A DNA stretch of 64,000 nt from UBA1234 sp964400015 (GCA_964400015.1 CAYNRR010000001.1:62001-126000), one strand, 5' to 3'. Numbered from the stretch's first letter, positions 33,237 through 42,925 are shown. A program made the numbers and translations. Notes: generated by a model not told the origin, from the sequence alone.

Positions 33237-35399
33237 ATGAACACTAACCTAGTTGAACGGAACGAAACAAACAATTATCCCGTAAGCGCATTTAAAGAAG
33301 CAATTTTGAAAATGGTAGATGAAAATCAAGTTTCCATTATTTCAGCAGAAACTGGCGCTGGTAAATCCACGCAGATTCCCCAGTATTTGCTTGAAGCCGG
33401 ATACGAAAGAGTGATTGTGACTGTTCCTTCGCGAACAGCTGCTGCCTCTCTTTGTGATCGGGTAGCATCTGAACTGAACAGTGAAGTCGGCGATTTGGTC
33501 GGTTTTCAGACAGGTTATGAAAAAGCCTTTTCTGAAAATAGCCGAATCCTCTACACAACTGAAGGTCTTGAACTCATGAAAGAACTTCATCAAAAGAATG
33601 ATTACGACAATCTCGTACTTATTCTTGATGAACTTCAGGAATGGAGTATCAACGTTGAAACGTTGGTAGCATGGATCTACAAGCGAATCAGAATTGGCTG
33701 GAATATCAAAGTTGTTTTAATGTCTGCCACAATGGACGTAACTGGAATTAGCGAATTTTTCGGCAATATTCCTGTGCTGAGCATTCCTGGACATCTCTTT
33801 GAGATTAAAGAATATGCACGCGGAAGTGCTGATTTCACAGATTCCATTTACGAACTCGCAAATCAAAAGCATAATGTGTTGGCATTTGTACCTGGAAAAA
33901 GAGAAATCGATCAAACCATTGCAGAACTCCAAGCAAGAAATTTGGATGCAGCTCTTCTTCGCTTACATGGCGACCTGCCTCTTAGTGAGCAGCAAGTCGT
34001 GTTTAGAGAAACATCCCAGACAAAAGTTATCGTAGCAACCAATATTGCTCAAACCAGTATTACCATCCCTGACATTGATGCAGTTGTTGACTCTGGTCTT
34101 GAGCGACATATGGAAAACATTGATGGGCTCGACACTTTGACTATTGGTCAGATTAGCAAATCTGATCAGATTCAGCGTAAAGGTCGTGCTGGTCGTACCA
34201 AACCCGGTATTTATATTTGGTGTAATGATACTTCTCTCGATGAGTTGAAGCTTTATCCTACGCCCGACATTTATACTGGTAGTATCCATCAAATCGTTTT
34301 GAAGCTCGCTTCTATTGATCTGGATGCATCCGAAGTAGAATTCTTCCATCAGCCTCCTCGTGAAAAGATTTTGGCAGCTCAGAAAACTCTTCGCACCCTT
34401 GGTGCTTTCGACGAAGAAAACAAGATTACCGATTGTGGTAGAGTTATGGCCCAGTTGCCCATCTCTGTCCGGTATGCTCGTATGATTGTCGAGGCTCATA
34501 AACGCGACGTTCTTTCTGACGTAGTCACCATCGCAAGTCTGGCTGAATTTGGTGGCATTAAAACATCCAATGTTTCCTATGCAAATTTTTCTTCTGAAAT
34601 GAAGTCTGATTTGCTGGCTGAACTTGACTGTTTTTATACCGTCAAACGTAAACTTATCAATGGTGAGCCTAAGCCGTTTGAAGGAGTACTCGAACGCAAT
34701 TACTATCGTGCAAATGAACTGCGTGCAAAAATTGCAGATATTCTTTTCAATATCTATGGTGAAGTTTCGACTTCTGGCAACCGAGCTGAAATCAGAAAAG
34801 CTTGTGCCGCTGGATTAGTTGAATTCCTCTATGAACGGCAAACAAATGGCTGGTATTCTAATCCCAACGATTCTTTTAAGCGTAAGCTCAATCTGTATTC
34901 TGCAACATTGCCTAGCAAGTTTCTTTTGGGATTACCCAAAAACATTTCTCTTGCATACAAAGGAAACAGTGGCAACCAAATGCTGTATCTGATTTCTTAT
35001 GCAGTTATGGTAGACATTCCTATGCTTGAAGATGTGGCACCTCACCTCATTCATACCGAAATCAGAAATGAATTCAAATATGATACGAATGAGTATGTAA
35101 TTCGAACCGTCACGCTATTTGGAGAGGCTGAAATCTCTTCTTTTGAACGCAAGTTAAACGATACTGAAGAAAAGCGTAATGTGCTTTCTACTTGGCTCGC
35201 CGATCTTACATTCGACGAAGAATATTTTATCAAATATGATTTGGATAAATCTCTTTCCAAAATTATTGATAGAAACCACGGTACGTTTGATACGTTTGAA
35301 GAAGCCAAAGAATTTTATGCTCAGCAGCTCCGTGAATTTTCTAAAAATTCGCTCCCCAATTTGAAAAAGTGTAAAAGCCTTTCTTTTCTTTTGCACTAA
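33237..35399 (+). CDS. DEAH-family (HrpA/HrpB-like) ATP-dependent helicase with DELQ motif II
   Basis: This 720-residue superfamily 2 helicase has motif I ETGAGKS (residues 38-44), motif II DELQ (131-134) in place of DEAH, and motif III MSATMD. Motif V region NIAQTSITIPDIDAVVDSG and motif VI QRKGRAGRTKPG follow, then a helicase-associated helical domain. It is much shorter than E. coli HrpA (about 1300) and nearer to HrpB. Family members act on RNA or ribonucleoproteins. ATG at 33237 is chosen for GAAGGGAG upstream. It is a single-gene unit with a palindrome-covered promoter and a strong terminator. G/C-ending codons are far more frequent than in both neighbours, suggesting horizontal transfer. 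Confidence 0.9.
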   Translation: MNTNLVERNETNNYPVSAFKEAILKMVDENQVSIISAETGAGKSTQIPQYLLEAGYERVIVTVPSRTAAASLCDRVASELNSEVGDLVGFQTGYEKAFSENSRILYTTEGLELMKELHQKNDYDNLVLILDELQEWSINVETLVAWIYKRIRIGWNIKVVLMSATMDVTGISEFFGNIPVLSIPGHLFEIKEYARGSADFTDSIYELANQKHNVLAFVPGKREIDQTIAELQARNLDAALLRLHGDLPLSEQQVVFRETSQTKVIVATNIAQTSITIPDIDAVVDSGLERHMENIDGLDTLTIGQISKSDQIQRKGRAGRTKPGIYIWCNDTSLDELKLYPTPDIYTGSIHQIVLKLASIDLDASEVEFFHQPPREKILAAQKTLRTLGAFDEENKITDCGRVMAQLPISVRYARMIVEAHKRDVLSDVVTIASLAEFGGIKTSNVSYANFSSEMKSDLLAELDCFYTVKRKLINGEPKPFEGVLERNYYRANELRAKIADILFNIYGEVSTSGNRAEIRKACAAGLVEFLYERQTNGWYSNPNDSFKRKLNLYSATLPSKFLLGLPKNISLAYKGNSGNQMLYLISYAVMVDIPMLEDVAPHLIHTEIRNEFKYDTNEYVIRTVTLFGEAEISSFERKLNDTEEKRNVLSTWLADLTFDEEYFIKYDLDKSLSKIIDRNHGTFDTFEEAKEFYAQQLREFSKNSLPNLKKCKSLSFLLH

Positions 35400-35426
35400 G
35401 TAACTTGTGGATTATCTTATCCATTT

Positions 35427-35466
35427 AAAAAAGGTCACAGCCCATAAAGCTGTGACCTTTTTTTAT
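35427..35466. terminator. bidirectional terminator
   Basis: The stem AAAGGTCACAGC/GCTGTGACCTTT has A-runs before and T-runs after. It separates the helicase gene from the convergent lipoprotein gene, whose stop lies at its edge. Confidence 0.93.
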
Positions 35467-35990
35467 TTGATTACTTCTACATTAAAACTTTTAGCATAGC
35501 TACAATCACGAGTAAATCTTCCTTGAATGTTGCTTTCACCACGAGCATTTAACGTACTAGTCATCATTTCTGCTACATAAATAAGCATCCCATCATCATC
35601 CATAAAACTAATTTTTAAATTTATGCCTTCTGGATAATTAGTATCCGAATTATTTACTACATTTGCTCTGAACTCTGTAAGTCCATCGACATATTTCAAA
35701 GAAATATTAGTAAAGTCTATAAAATCAAAAGATATTTTCTCTTGGTTGATAGCCTCACTAACATTTATTTTATTTCCATTTTCATCTATTTCAGTATTTT
35801 TCTCCAAATCTGGATAATCATTTATAAGTGGCAAATTTTCATTTATATAGTCAACATTATCACCACTGCCATTATTAAATTGGATATCATTATCGCTTTC
35901 CTTTTTACTGCATCCTACACATATCGTTGCAACTATTAAAATTGCAATTAGAGCAAATGCAACGATTACCGAATAATTTTTTTTCTTCAT
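35463..35990 (-). CDS. putative lipoprotein with FxLYD-like domain
   Basis: This 175-residue protein has an N-terminal signal with lipobox ICVGC (Cys 27) followed by a Ser/Asn/Asp-rich linker. Residues of about 85-175 form a beta-rich domain with NVVNNSDTNYPEGINLKISF and FMDDDGMLI, reminiscent of FxLYD-type extracellular domains. It would be anchored to the outer face of the membrane. Start has GGGGGAATTG upstream. The function is unknown. It is followed by a shared terminator, and the SbcC-like gene lies upstream on the same strand (38 bases). Confidence 0.72.
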   Translation of the reverse strand: MKKKNYSVIVAFALIAILIVATICVGCSKKESDNDIQFNNGSGDNVDYINENLPLINDYPDLEKNTEIDENGNKINVSEAINQEKISFDFIDFTNISLKYVDGLTEFRANVVNNSDTNYPEGINLKISFMDDDGMLIYVAEMMTSTLNARGESNIQGRFTRDCSYAKSFNVEVIK

Positions 35991-36028
35991 ACCAATTCCC
36001 CCTTAAAAATATATTACAACACGAAAAA

Positions 36029-37777
36029 CTACATTTCAATTTCATTATAATCAATTTTTAATTTTTCTAAAATTCTTTTTTCTCTATCGCTACATGTCAT
36101 TATAAAAATCTGTGTAGTTTTAGATTTATCATTTAGTACATTTAAAATATTTTCTAGTCTTTCATCATCATAATACGCAAATGTTTCATCAAGAAAAATT
36201 GGTGCATTAGATATTTTATCAGCAATCGCAAAACGAAATCCCAAATACATTTGGTCTATCGTACCCATGCTAAGCTTGTCGATTGTAATAGTTTCTCCAA
36301 CAGTATTTTCTACTAACAATCCAATTCTGTCATTATATATAACATTCAAATAATTGCCATTTGTACTATTAGCAATATTGTTTTTAATGCTTTCTTCAAT
36401 GTGAGGAACAATATCTGCCTTTAATTCTTCATATGCTTCATCAAGTTTATCCTTTGCTAAGTTTATTGAAAATTCAAGTTTTCTTATATTTTCTTCTTTT
36501 TCATACAAATCTGAAAGTTGTTCTTCAACATCGTTTAGCTTGCCCATATGTTCACTAATCGCGTCATTTTCAATAACAAGTTTATGTTCTTCTAGTTTTA
36601 AATTGTTTTTATCTTTTTCAATTTCAGAAATTAAATTTTTCACATCTTGTAACTTTTTCTCTGTAAGTTTTTCACTTATCCCCGACTTGTTAAGCATTTC
36701 TAATTCTTTGTTTTCCTTACGTTTCAAATTTTCCTTAATAACATCTAAATTAGGTGGTTCATTTAAGGTAATTTCCATCGAAAAGAATTTATTTATAAGC
36801 AAAGTCGAAACGACAATGGCACCAGCAGGAATAAACGCAAAAAGTTGTAAATTAAAATAAATCAATATTACAGAAATAATCGCAAGAACAGCTGTAACTA
36901 AAATAATCAAGGAATATTTAGCTTTTTGTTGAACATCAGCCTTTTCTTTCTTCTCCTTTTCATACAACTTTAATGAAATTTCATATTCTTTTTCACGGTC
37001 GCTAATAAGTTTTGAATATCTATCTTTAACCTCATATACTTTTTTTACGTTTTCATGTTCTTTCTCTAATTTTAAAATTTTATCAGCTATTATCTTTTGA
37101 TTTTCTGCAATCTTCTCTTTCTTATATTTATTAGAAATTAAACTTTCTTTCATTCGCTCAACAGTTTCAATTTCTCTAGTTACAACGTTTAGTGGTTTAT
37201 TATGCGTTCTCTCAGTTCCAACCTCATCTAACAAAATCTTATGAAGTTTCTGCTTAGCTTTATCATACGAAACAGATTCATCTCCACTTTGAATTATATT
37301 AGTTATTTTTTGAAGCACACTTTTTCGTTCATCGCTATCAACAACCGTATTACCTTGAGTAATAAAAACAGAATTAAAAAAAGTTTCCTCATCTACCCCT
37401 AAATGAGTATATCCAAGTTCAACGCCACGCGATTTATCTTTATTAAAAAGTGCTGTAATCTCATTTCCTTCTTCGTCAAAAACCTTTGAATTATTTCTAT
37501 TAAAATCTCTATATGCCAAATATTTTTTGCCATCATGTACATATTCAATTTTTCCACTAAAATCATTATTCTTCCAAGGTTTAAAACGTTCAACTTCTGA
37601 GAAAGCATTTCCAGATTTGTTTTTATTAACACCATAAAACATTGACTTAATAAAATGAACAGTCGTCGATTTTCCTGATTCATTAGTTCCATGAATAAGA
37701 TTTATACCGTCAGAAAAATCCATCGTCTTATTTGCAACATTGCCAAAACCATTGATTTGAATTTTATTGATTTTCAT
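36029..37777 (-). CDS. YhaN/SbcC-like AAA ATPase
   Basis: This 582-residue protein has an N-terminal half-ATPase with Walker A GTNESGKST (about residues 31-39). A coiled coil (about 185-465) is interrupted by two hydrophobic helices (about 285-330), and a C-terminal ATPase half has LSMGTIDQMYLGFRFAIAD and Walker B PIFLDETFAYYDDER. It is shorter than Bacillus YhaN (about 960) because the coiled coil is reduced, and the inner hydrophobic pair suggests membrane association. It lies 55 bases downstream of an SbcD/YhaO-type nuclease gene, matching the YhaO-YhaN or SbcD-SbcC pairing for DNA-end processing. Confidence 0.88.
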   Translation of the reverse strand: MKINKIQINGFGNVANKTMDFSDGINLIHGTNESGKSTTVHFIKSMFYGVNKNKSGNAFSEVERFKPWKNNDFSGKIEYVHDGKKYLAYRDFNRNNSKVFDEEGNEITALFNKDKSRGVELGYTHLGVDEETFFNSVFITQGNTVVDSDERKSVLQKITNIIQSGDESVSYDKAKQKLHKILLDEVGTERTHNKPLNVVTREIETVERMKESLISNKYKKEKIAENQKIIADKILKLEKEHENVKKVYEVKDRYSKLISDREKEYEISLKLYEKEKKEKADVQQKAKYSLIILVTAVLAIISVILIYFNLQLFAFIPAGAIVVSTLLINKFFSMEITLNEPPNLDVIKENLKRKENKELEMLNKSGISEKLTEKKLQDVKNLISEIEKDKNNLKLEEHKLVIENDAISEHMGKLNDVEEQLSDLYEKEENIRKLEFSINLAKDKLDEAYEELKADIVPHIEESIKNNIANSTNGNYLNVIYNDRIGLLVENTVGETITIDKLSMGTIDQMYLGFRFAIADKISNAPIFLDETFAYYDDERLENILNVLNDKSKTTQIFIMTCSDREKRILEKLKIDYNEIEM

Positions 37778-37832
37778 ATATTCTTCAATTTCTCCTTCCT
37801 TAATGCTAAATAAAAATCGTACCTAATAATTA

Positions 37833-38870
37833 CTAAAATGCATTATATGTAATCTCAATTGCTTTCATAATTTCATCCTTTTGAGATGGATTTTTTTCAA
37901 GTTCTTCAAGCATCTTACGAGTAAAAATACCTTTCAACGTTTGTTGCTTTGCAATCTCATCAAAATTATATGGTAAATGTGTTTCATCTTTAAAATCAGT
38001 AATACTTCCACTTCTCGATTTTAAAAGTTCAATTAAATCTTTAACATCCACATTTCTTGCACCTTTAAATGTTATACGATAGATATCATCTTTTAAATCT
38101 ACTTTATCAAAAATATCTATTGAAGTTTTTATATCAGAAACATCAATTTCTAAATCTACAAAATGTCTATATTCCATATTTTTAAATTCATATTTTGCAA
38201 TACCATTTTCAATATTACCTACAACCATTCCATGCTCACCACATTCATCAAAGCCACAAGAAACAAGAGTGCCCGAATAAATGATTTTTTCATTGAAGGT
38301 AGGAAGATGTATGTGTCCAAGAGCCACATAGTCAAATTGGCTCAAATACTTTGAATTTATATCATTATATTTATTACTTACACCATTTAATGTACCATGT
38401 GTAACTAAAATATTAGTTTTCTCAACGTTATCAACTTTAAAAGTTTCAAAATCATTTTCAGCGACTTCAAAATTTTCAAAACCCATACCGTAAATATCAA
38501 CCTCATCATTCAAAGAAAACTTCTCAATTTTCTCACCAAAAATTTTCACATTACTTGGCCATTCGTAATTCATGTACGGAGAATTCTTTAGCAATGGATC
38601 ATGATTTCCTGGTGTAATAAATACTTTTGTATCTGGTATAATTTCTAAAGAGTTAATAATAAATTCAACTGTACTTTTTTCAACAAACTTGTGCTCAAAC
38701 AAATCACCAGCTATAAAAAGTACATCTATTTTTTCAGTTTTAATAAACTTTATAACATCTTTAAAAACCTGCTTTTGCTCGTTTCTTCTTGCTTTTATAA
38801 GCTCACGATTATTTTTCAAAGAAACAAGTGGTGTATCTAAATGTAAATCTGCTATATGAACAAATTTCAT
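37833..38870 (-). CDS. SbcD/YhaO-like metallophosphoesterase
   Basis: This 345-residue nuclease-type calcineurin-like phosphoesterase carries the Mre11 motifs: IADLHLDTP (motif I, residue 5 onward), FIAGDLFEHK (II), TPGNHDPL (III), and LVTHGTL and ALGHIHLP (IV/V). The C-terminal region is the small capping domain. ATG at 38870 is chosen because AAAGGAGAG precedes it; an in-frame start 84 bases upstream adds a hydrophobic stretch overlapping the terminator of the previous gene and is unlikely. It is the first gene of the pair with the YhaN-like ATPase and probably forms a Mre11-Rad50-like complex with it. Confidence 0.93.
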   Translation of the reverse strand: MKFVHIADLHLDTPLVSLKNNRELIKARRNEQKQVFKDVIKFIKTEKIDVLFIAGDLFEHKFVEKSTVEFIINSLEIIPDTKVFITPGNHDPLLKNSPYMNYEWPSNVKIFGEKIEKFSLNDEVDIYGMGFENFEVAENDFETFKVDNVEKTNILVTHGTLNGVSNKYNDINSKYLSQFDYVALGHIHLPTFNEKIIYSGTLVSCGFDECGEHGMVVGNIENGIAKYEFKNMEYRHFVDLEIDVSDIKTSIDIFDKVDLKDDIYRITFKGARNVDVKDLIELLKSRSGSITDFKDETHLPYNFDEIAKQQTLKGIFTRKMLEELEKNPSQKDEIMKAIEITYNAF

Positions 38871-38921
38871 AGTCGCTCTCCTTTCAAAAGTTATATCTCT
38901 TAATGTAAAAAATATTATAAC

Positions 38922-38962
38922 ATAAAAAAAGATAAGCGAATAGAAATTTATCACTTATCTTC
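38922..38962 (-). terminator. terminator after the second coupling ATPase gene
   Basis: The stem AAGATAAG/CTTATCTT, read on the minus strand, is followed by TTTTTTTATG. It lies 16 bases after the ATPase stop. Confidence 0.8.
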
Positions 38963-38977
38963 TCATTTAAAATTTAT

Positions 38978-41116
38978 TTAATTAGTACTAGAATTTTTAG
39001 ATGCTGGGCCAAACAATTCATCAAACTTCTTTTCTAGCTCAGCTTGCAAATCATAAACATCTGATGCACCATTACCTTTAATAATTGCACTTTGATCTAT
39101 ATTGCCATTGCTATTAAAATTGCTATTAACATTATTATTACTATAGTTATCAATTATTATATCTTTATCTATTTTTACTTCTTGTACTTTAGATACTTGA
39201 GGAACTTCATTTTTTGCTTTCACTAAATTTGAAGTATCAATATCAAATTCATCAAATGTATTTTTAGGCTTCTTTATTGGATCTGCAAAAGGATTTGATG
39301 ATGCCATAGGTGGAGCCTGTGTTTTTGAAGGCGAAGGTCCAAATATATCATCAAGATTTTGCAATTCATATGGATTAGTAATTTTGTAATATCCTCTCTG
39401 TGGAGCACCTATATCTCTATGATTTTCTTGAAGTTTAGAAGCTTCAGGCCATAAAGGATGCATTCTAAAATAAAAATACTTTTGTGCTTTAATTGGTTTC
39501 ATAGCTTGAAGTAAAATAATACAAGTATTACTATCCATTCTTCTAAGTTCATCCGGTGTCATAAGTGCTCTTGCCATAATTTGATCTGAATAGCTACGAC
39601 CACTAAATTCCGAATTTTTATCTGTACTTCTTGAAACACTATCACGTGATATTGTTTTTTCACCAAGTTGTTTTGAAAACGTTTCCAAAGTTTTTTGAGC
39701 GTTACTTCCTAAGAACAAGTGAGTACTACAGTTAGCCATAATATTTTCAGTAACTTTTTCATCATATATCGCAATCAACTGATCTATACTTTGTAAAATT
39801 ATACTGATGTTAATTCTATATGATCTACAAGTACTCAAAATTTGTTCAAATCTTGGTATTCTACCAATGTTGGCAAACTCATCCAAAATCAAAAACAATG
39901 GAGTTGGAAGTTTACCACCATTCGTATCTGCATAATCATACAATCTATCTAACATCTGAGAGAAGAATACATTCATTATAAAATTGTATGTATCATTTGT
40001 CGCAGGTGTTATGAAATATAAAACTGATTTTCTATCAACTAAATCTGAAAACTCAATTGTATTCGTACTTGTCATTGCTGCAATATCTGGAGAATCAAAC
40101 GCTTCAAGTTTAGCAGCAAGAGAAATCAAAATATTTGCAAAAGTTTTATCCGAACCTAAACGTATAGTTTCAAAACATTTTCTTGCAGGATTATCAAATG
40201 GAAGATCCATAAATAAATTTCTTAAATCATCACCATCATTTTCTCCACCAAGTCTAACTAATGCCAAACAGCTAGCAAGTGAATGCTCCTCTTTTGGTCT
40301 GTTATATAAAATATAATAAAGAACAGCTTTTAAAAGTGCCTCTGAAGTTTGATCCCAAAACGGATCACTTGATTTTTTACTTCCACCACCATCTTTATTA
40401 GAAATAATTTTAGCAATTGTATCAACATCAAGAGCTTCATGTGTTGGTCTAATGTGTGAAAGTGGATTATATCCATCACTACATTTTGGATCAACCAAGT
40501 TAATTACGTGTACATCATATCCTTGTTTTCTATAAAAACCTGCTGTACGGTCGTAGAGTTCTCCTTTCGGATCAGTAAAAACGTATGAACCCAAAAGTTG
40601 AAGTGCATTAGGAATAACGAACGAAGCAGACTTACCAGCACCAGATCCACCTATAACAAGCATATTACCATTCTTACCACTAGGTGCTTCAGGATTAACA
40701 GGGAAATAATATTTATCCGCTAATATAATACCTTGTTTTGGATTTAAAACAGTATACGCTTCACTTGGTTTACACCAATCTGCTGAACCATGTTCAATTG
40801 ATTCATATTCTTTTTTATTACTCATTTTATAAAGGAAATACATTACAAATACTAAATATATTATTGCAAAGATTTTTAATGAGTCTATATAATAACTAAA
40901 TTTCAAAGTTAATGCCACTTTCAAGTTTTTAAAAACTTGTGTTACAACTTGTGGAAATAATGTAATTACACTACCAACACCGAATTCACTAGCCTCGCCT
41001 AAAGAAGCTTCATACGACGCACGTGCAAATGCTGGCACGAAAAATAGGGCTAGCATGATACCTACTACCCCTAATATAATTATCGGTTTTTTAACTTTCT
41101 CCCACCAATCTTTCAT
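38978..41116 (-). CDS. VirD4/TraG family coupling ATPase (second copy)
   Basis: This 712-residue membrane ATPase of the type IV coupling family has two N-terminal hydrophobic regions (about 12-32 and 78-96). Walker A GGSGAGKS lies at 156-163, VFTDPKGELYD at about 180, and Walker B LFLILDEFANIG near 372. A glutamine-containing motif ILQSIDQL follows. The C-terminal 130 residues are a disordered, Asn/Lys/Pro-rich tail ending in a short helical piece. ATG at 41116 is chosen for GGAGG six bases upstream. It follows a 51-residue and a 172-residue gene on the same strand. No relaxase or mating-pair genes are adjacent. It differs strongly from the ATPase at 25968. Confidence 0.92.
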   Translation of the reverse strand: MKDWWEKVKKPIIILGVVGIMLALFFVPAFARASYEASLGEASEFGVGSVITLFPQVVTQVFKNLKVALTLKFSYYIDSLKIFAIIYLVFVMYFLYKMSNKKEYESIEHGSADWCKPSEAYTVLNPKQGIILADKYYFPVNPEAPSGKNGNMLVIGGSGAGKSASFVIPNALQLLGSYVFTDPKGELYDRTAGFYRKQGYDVHVINLVDPKCSDGYNPLSHIRPTHEALDVDTIAKIISNKDGGGSKKSSDPFWDQTSEALLKAVLYYILYNRPKEEHSLASCLALVRLGGENDGDDLRNLFMDLPFDNPARKCFETIRLGSDKTFANILISLAAKLEAFDSPDIAAMTSTNTIEFSDLVDRKSVLYFITPATNDTYNFIMNVFFSQMLDRLYDYADTNGGKLPTPLFLILDEFANIGRIPRFEQILSTCRSYRINISIILQSIDQLIAIYDEKVTENIMANCSTHLFLGSNAQKTLETFSKQLGEKTISRDSVSRSTDKNSEFSGRSYSDQIMARALMTPDELRRMDSNTCIILLQAMKPIKAQKYFYFRMHPLWPEASKLQENHRDIGAPQRGYYKITNPYELQNLDDIFGPSPSKTQAPPMASSNPFADPIKKPKNTFDEFDIDTSNLVKAKNEVPQVSKVQEVKIDKDIIIDNYSNNNVNSNFNSNGNIDQSAIIKGNGASDVYDLQAELEKKFDELFGPASKNSSTN

Positions 41117-41152
41117 GGTTTTCCTCCTTTGTACTACATGCAATTTCTAAAT

Positions 41153-41308
41153 CTAGATTTCGTCCATGTCTATATCTTTTTCAAGACCTTTTTCTGGGCT
41201 TTTATATATGTTTCCTTTTCCAACATATTCTAAATTTTCTCCCCATAAAATTTCAGCTTTTTCTCTGTCGATGTCTTTACCAACTGTATGTACTTTATAT
41301 TTTCTCAT
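41153..41308 (-). CDS. 51-residue acidic/basic small protein
   Basis: This is a short gene with a strong ribosome binding site (AGGAGG, seven bases before ATG) and a stop 36 bases before the coupling ATPase start. The peptide is highly charged (many Lys, Asp, Glu), with a central GKGNIYKSPEKG and a C terminus DIDMDEI. There is no hydrophobic segment and no Cys. It is probably co-transcribed with the ATPase and the upstream 170-residue gene. Function unknown. Confidence 0.65.
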   Translation of the reverse strand: MRKYKVHTVGKDIDREKAEILWGENLEYVGKGNIYKSPEKGLEKDIDMDEI

Positions 41309-41333
41309 AAAAAACCCTCCTAACAAAATAAAT

Positions 41334-41846
41334 CTATTCTGCTTTTATTTCTAGAGCAATGTAAGATTTATTTGATTGTAATCTTACTTTTGATTTAACC
41401 ATATTAGCTTGTTCGTCATAATAAAGTACAGGTCTTACTTCATCTGGAATTTCAGGATCTATTATTGATATCGGTCTTCTAAAATTAGGAGTATATTTTA
41501 AATCCTTATAATCCATATTTTCTTCACTAAATAATACTTGAAATCCAACTTTGCTAGGTTGTTTAGAAACGTATAGTTTATCGTCTTCTGTAAACAACGC
41601 TGAATTTAAAAATGCTTTACTACCGCCGATTGTTAAAAGAATCAATTTCTTTTCTGCATTTGCTGTATCTGTATCTCTAAAATAAAACACCTTCTTTGAA
41701 GTATCTAAAGGATTTGTGTACACACAATCAAGTTTTTGTAATGTACAATAATCTGTGCCTTCTTCTGGTTCATTGATTAAAAAAGCAAGTGTGCACATGC
41801 CTTTAGTATCAACTATTGTAAAGCTTTTTTCTGATATTGGTTCCAT
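41334..41846 (-). CDS. hypothetical protein upstream of the second coupling ATPase
   Basis: This 170-residue cytoplasmic protein of no recognised family contains many beta-prone segments and a central KVFYFRDTDTANAEKKLIL. A C-terminal half with ISIIDPEIPDEVRPVLYYD follows. It has two Cys early on. ATG at 41846 is chosen because AAGGGG lies eight bases before it; the ATG two codons upstream is too close. It has a consensus promoter at 41928-41956 and is the first gene of a probable three-gene operon with the 51-residue gene and the ATPase. Confidence 0.65.
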   Translation of the reverse strand: MEPISEKSFTIVDTKGMCTLAFLINEPEEGTDYCTLQKLDCVYTNPLDTSKKVFYFRDTDTANAEKKLILLTIGGSKAFLNSALFTEDDKLYVSKQPSKVGFQVLFSEENMDYKDLKYTPNFRRPISIIDPEIPDEVRPVLYYDEQANMVKSKVRLQSNKSYIALEIKAE

Positions 41847-41927
41847 ATTCATTCCCCTTTTCTAGGACTTCAAGTCTTAATCCAGGAATCTAACCTTAAA
41901 CAGCTATAGGTTAACCATTACGTAATT

Positions 41928-41956
41928 ATTATAGCAAATAATTATGTAAATGTCAA
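41928..41956 (-). promoter_or_regulatory. promoter with TTTACATAAT in the spacer
   Basis: TTGACA and TATAAT are separated by 17 bases on the minus strand. The spacer carries TTTACATAATTATT, and an imperfect inverted copy (TTACGTAATTATT) lies over and past the -10 box. The same core occurs near 5586 and 22107. Confidence 0.78.
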
Positions 41957-42867
41957 ATGTTGCCACGAGGATTAAAAGCTGAAATCTCCTTAATTTTAAT
42001 AAAAAGTTCTTTCTCTTTTTCTGTCAATTTCTTAGGAATCATAATCTTAGCTGTAAATATCAAATCCCCTCTATCACCATTACCGTTTAAATAACCTCCA
42101 TTAGGGATTCTAAATTTATCGCCAGTCACAGTTCCTGCTGGTATGTTCAAATATATATTAGAATCTAAACCGTTCACGCTTAATTCACATCCAAGTGCTG
42201 CTTCCCATGGTGTAATAGGCAAATCAGCATAAAAGTCTAAACCATCTAGTTTCAAAAATTTGTGAGGCAAAACATTGATTCTTATAAGCATATCTCCGTC
42301 TTTCCCACCATTTTTCCCAGGTTTGCCTTGTCCAGCAAGCCTAATTATTTCTCCGGAATGTAATCCTCTAGGTATTTTTACAACAACAGTTTTCAACTTA
42401 TTGTTTGACATTTTATAGGCAATCTTTCTTTCGCCACCATAAAAAGCTTCTTCCAAACTAATGTCTATCTCAGATTCTAGGTTGTCACCCTGCACTTGTT
42501 TATTTTCTGTATAATACTTGTCAATATTCGTAACAATTTTAGGCTCCTTTTTGGCACCAAAAAACAAGCTCATAAAATCTTGAGCACCATTGCTAACATT
42601 TAGTTTCGATTTAACATCGCTACCACTAAGTCCATCTTTAAATTTATATGCAAAATGCACCCTGTCATATTTCTTTCTAGAAATAGGATTTCCAAGGATT
42701 TGATACGCTTCATTCACATCCTTGAATTTCTCGGCTACAGCATCATTACCTTGATTTAAATCAGGATGATATAGCTTCGCTAAATGCCTATATGCACTTT
42801 TTACCTCGTCATCAGTAGCTTTAACGCTAGATAACCCTAGGATTTTATAATAATTCTTGTATTTCAA
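41953..42867 (-). CDS. DnaJ-like (CbpA-type) cochaperone without zinc finger
   Basis: This 304-residue J-domain protein has an N-terminal J domain with HPD in KLYHPDLNQG (about residues 33-42). A linker of about 60 residues is followed by the two C-terminal substrate-binding beta domains of type II DnaJ/CbpA (LEEAFYGGERKI, GKPGKNGGKDGDMLIRI). The Cys-rich zinc-finger domain is absent. It stimulates DnaK ATPase in the family. The start is TTG at 42867, with AAGGA ten bases upstream. The gene has its own promoter at 42926-42953 and ends a few bases inside the -35 of the promoter at 41928. Confidence 0.92.
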   Translation of the reverse strand: MKYKNYYKILGLSSVKATDDEVKSAYRHLAKLYHPDLNQGNDAVAEKFKDVNEAYQILGNPISRKKYDRVHFAYKFKDGLSGSDVKSKLNVSNGAQDFMSLFFGAKKEPKIVTNIDKYYTENKQVQGDNLESEIDISLEEAFYGGERKIAYKMSNNKLKTVVVKIPRGLHSGEIIRLAGQGKPGKNGGKDGDMLIRINVLPHKFLKLDGLDFYADLPITPWEAALGCELSVNGLDSNIYLNIPAGTVTGDKFRIPNGGYLNGNGDRGDLIFTAKIMIPKKLTEKEKELFIKIKEISAFNPRGNI

Positions 42868-42925
42868 ATTACTTCATTCCTTGCAAAAAACTACGAAAAA
42901 TCGGGAAGTCCAACTCTTCAAAGGT

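Noticed and set aside
38871..38954. N-terminal extension of the SbcD-like gene up to 38954
   Set aside because: The extension would overlap the terminator of the upstream gene and lacks a ribosome binding site, while 38870 has AAAGGAG and matches the family start.
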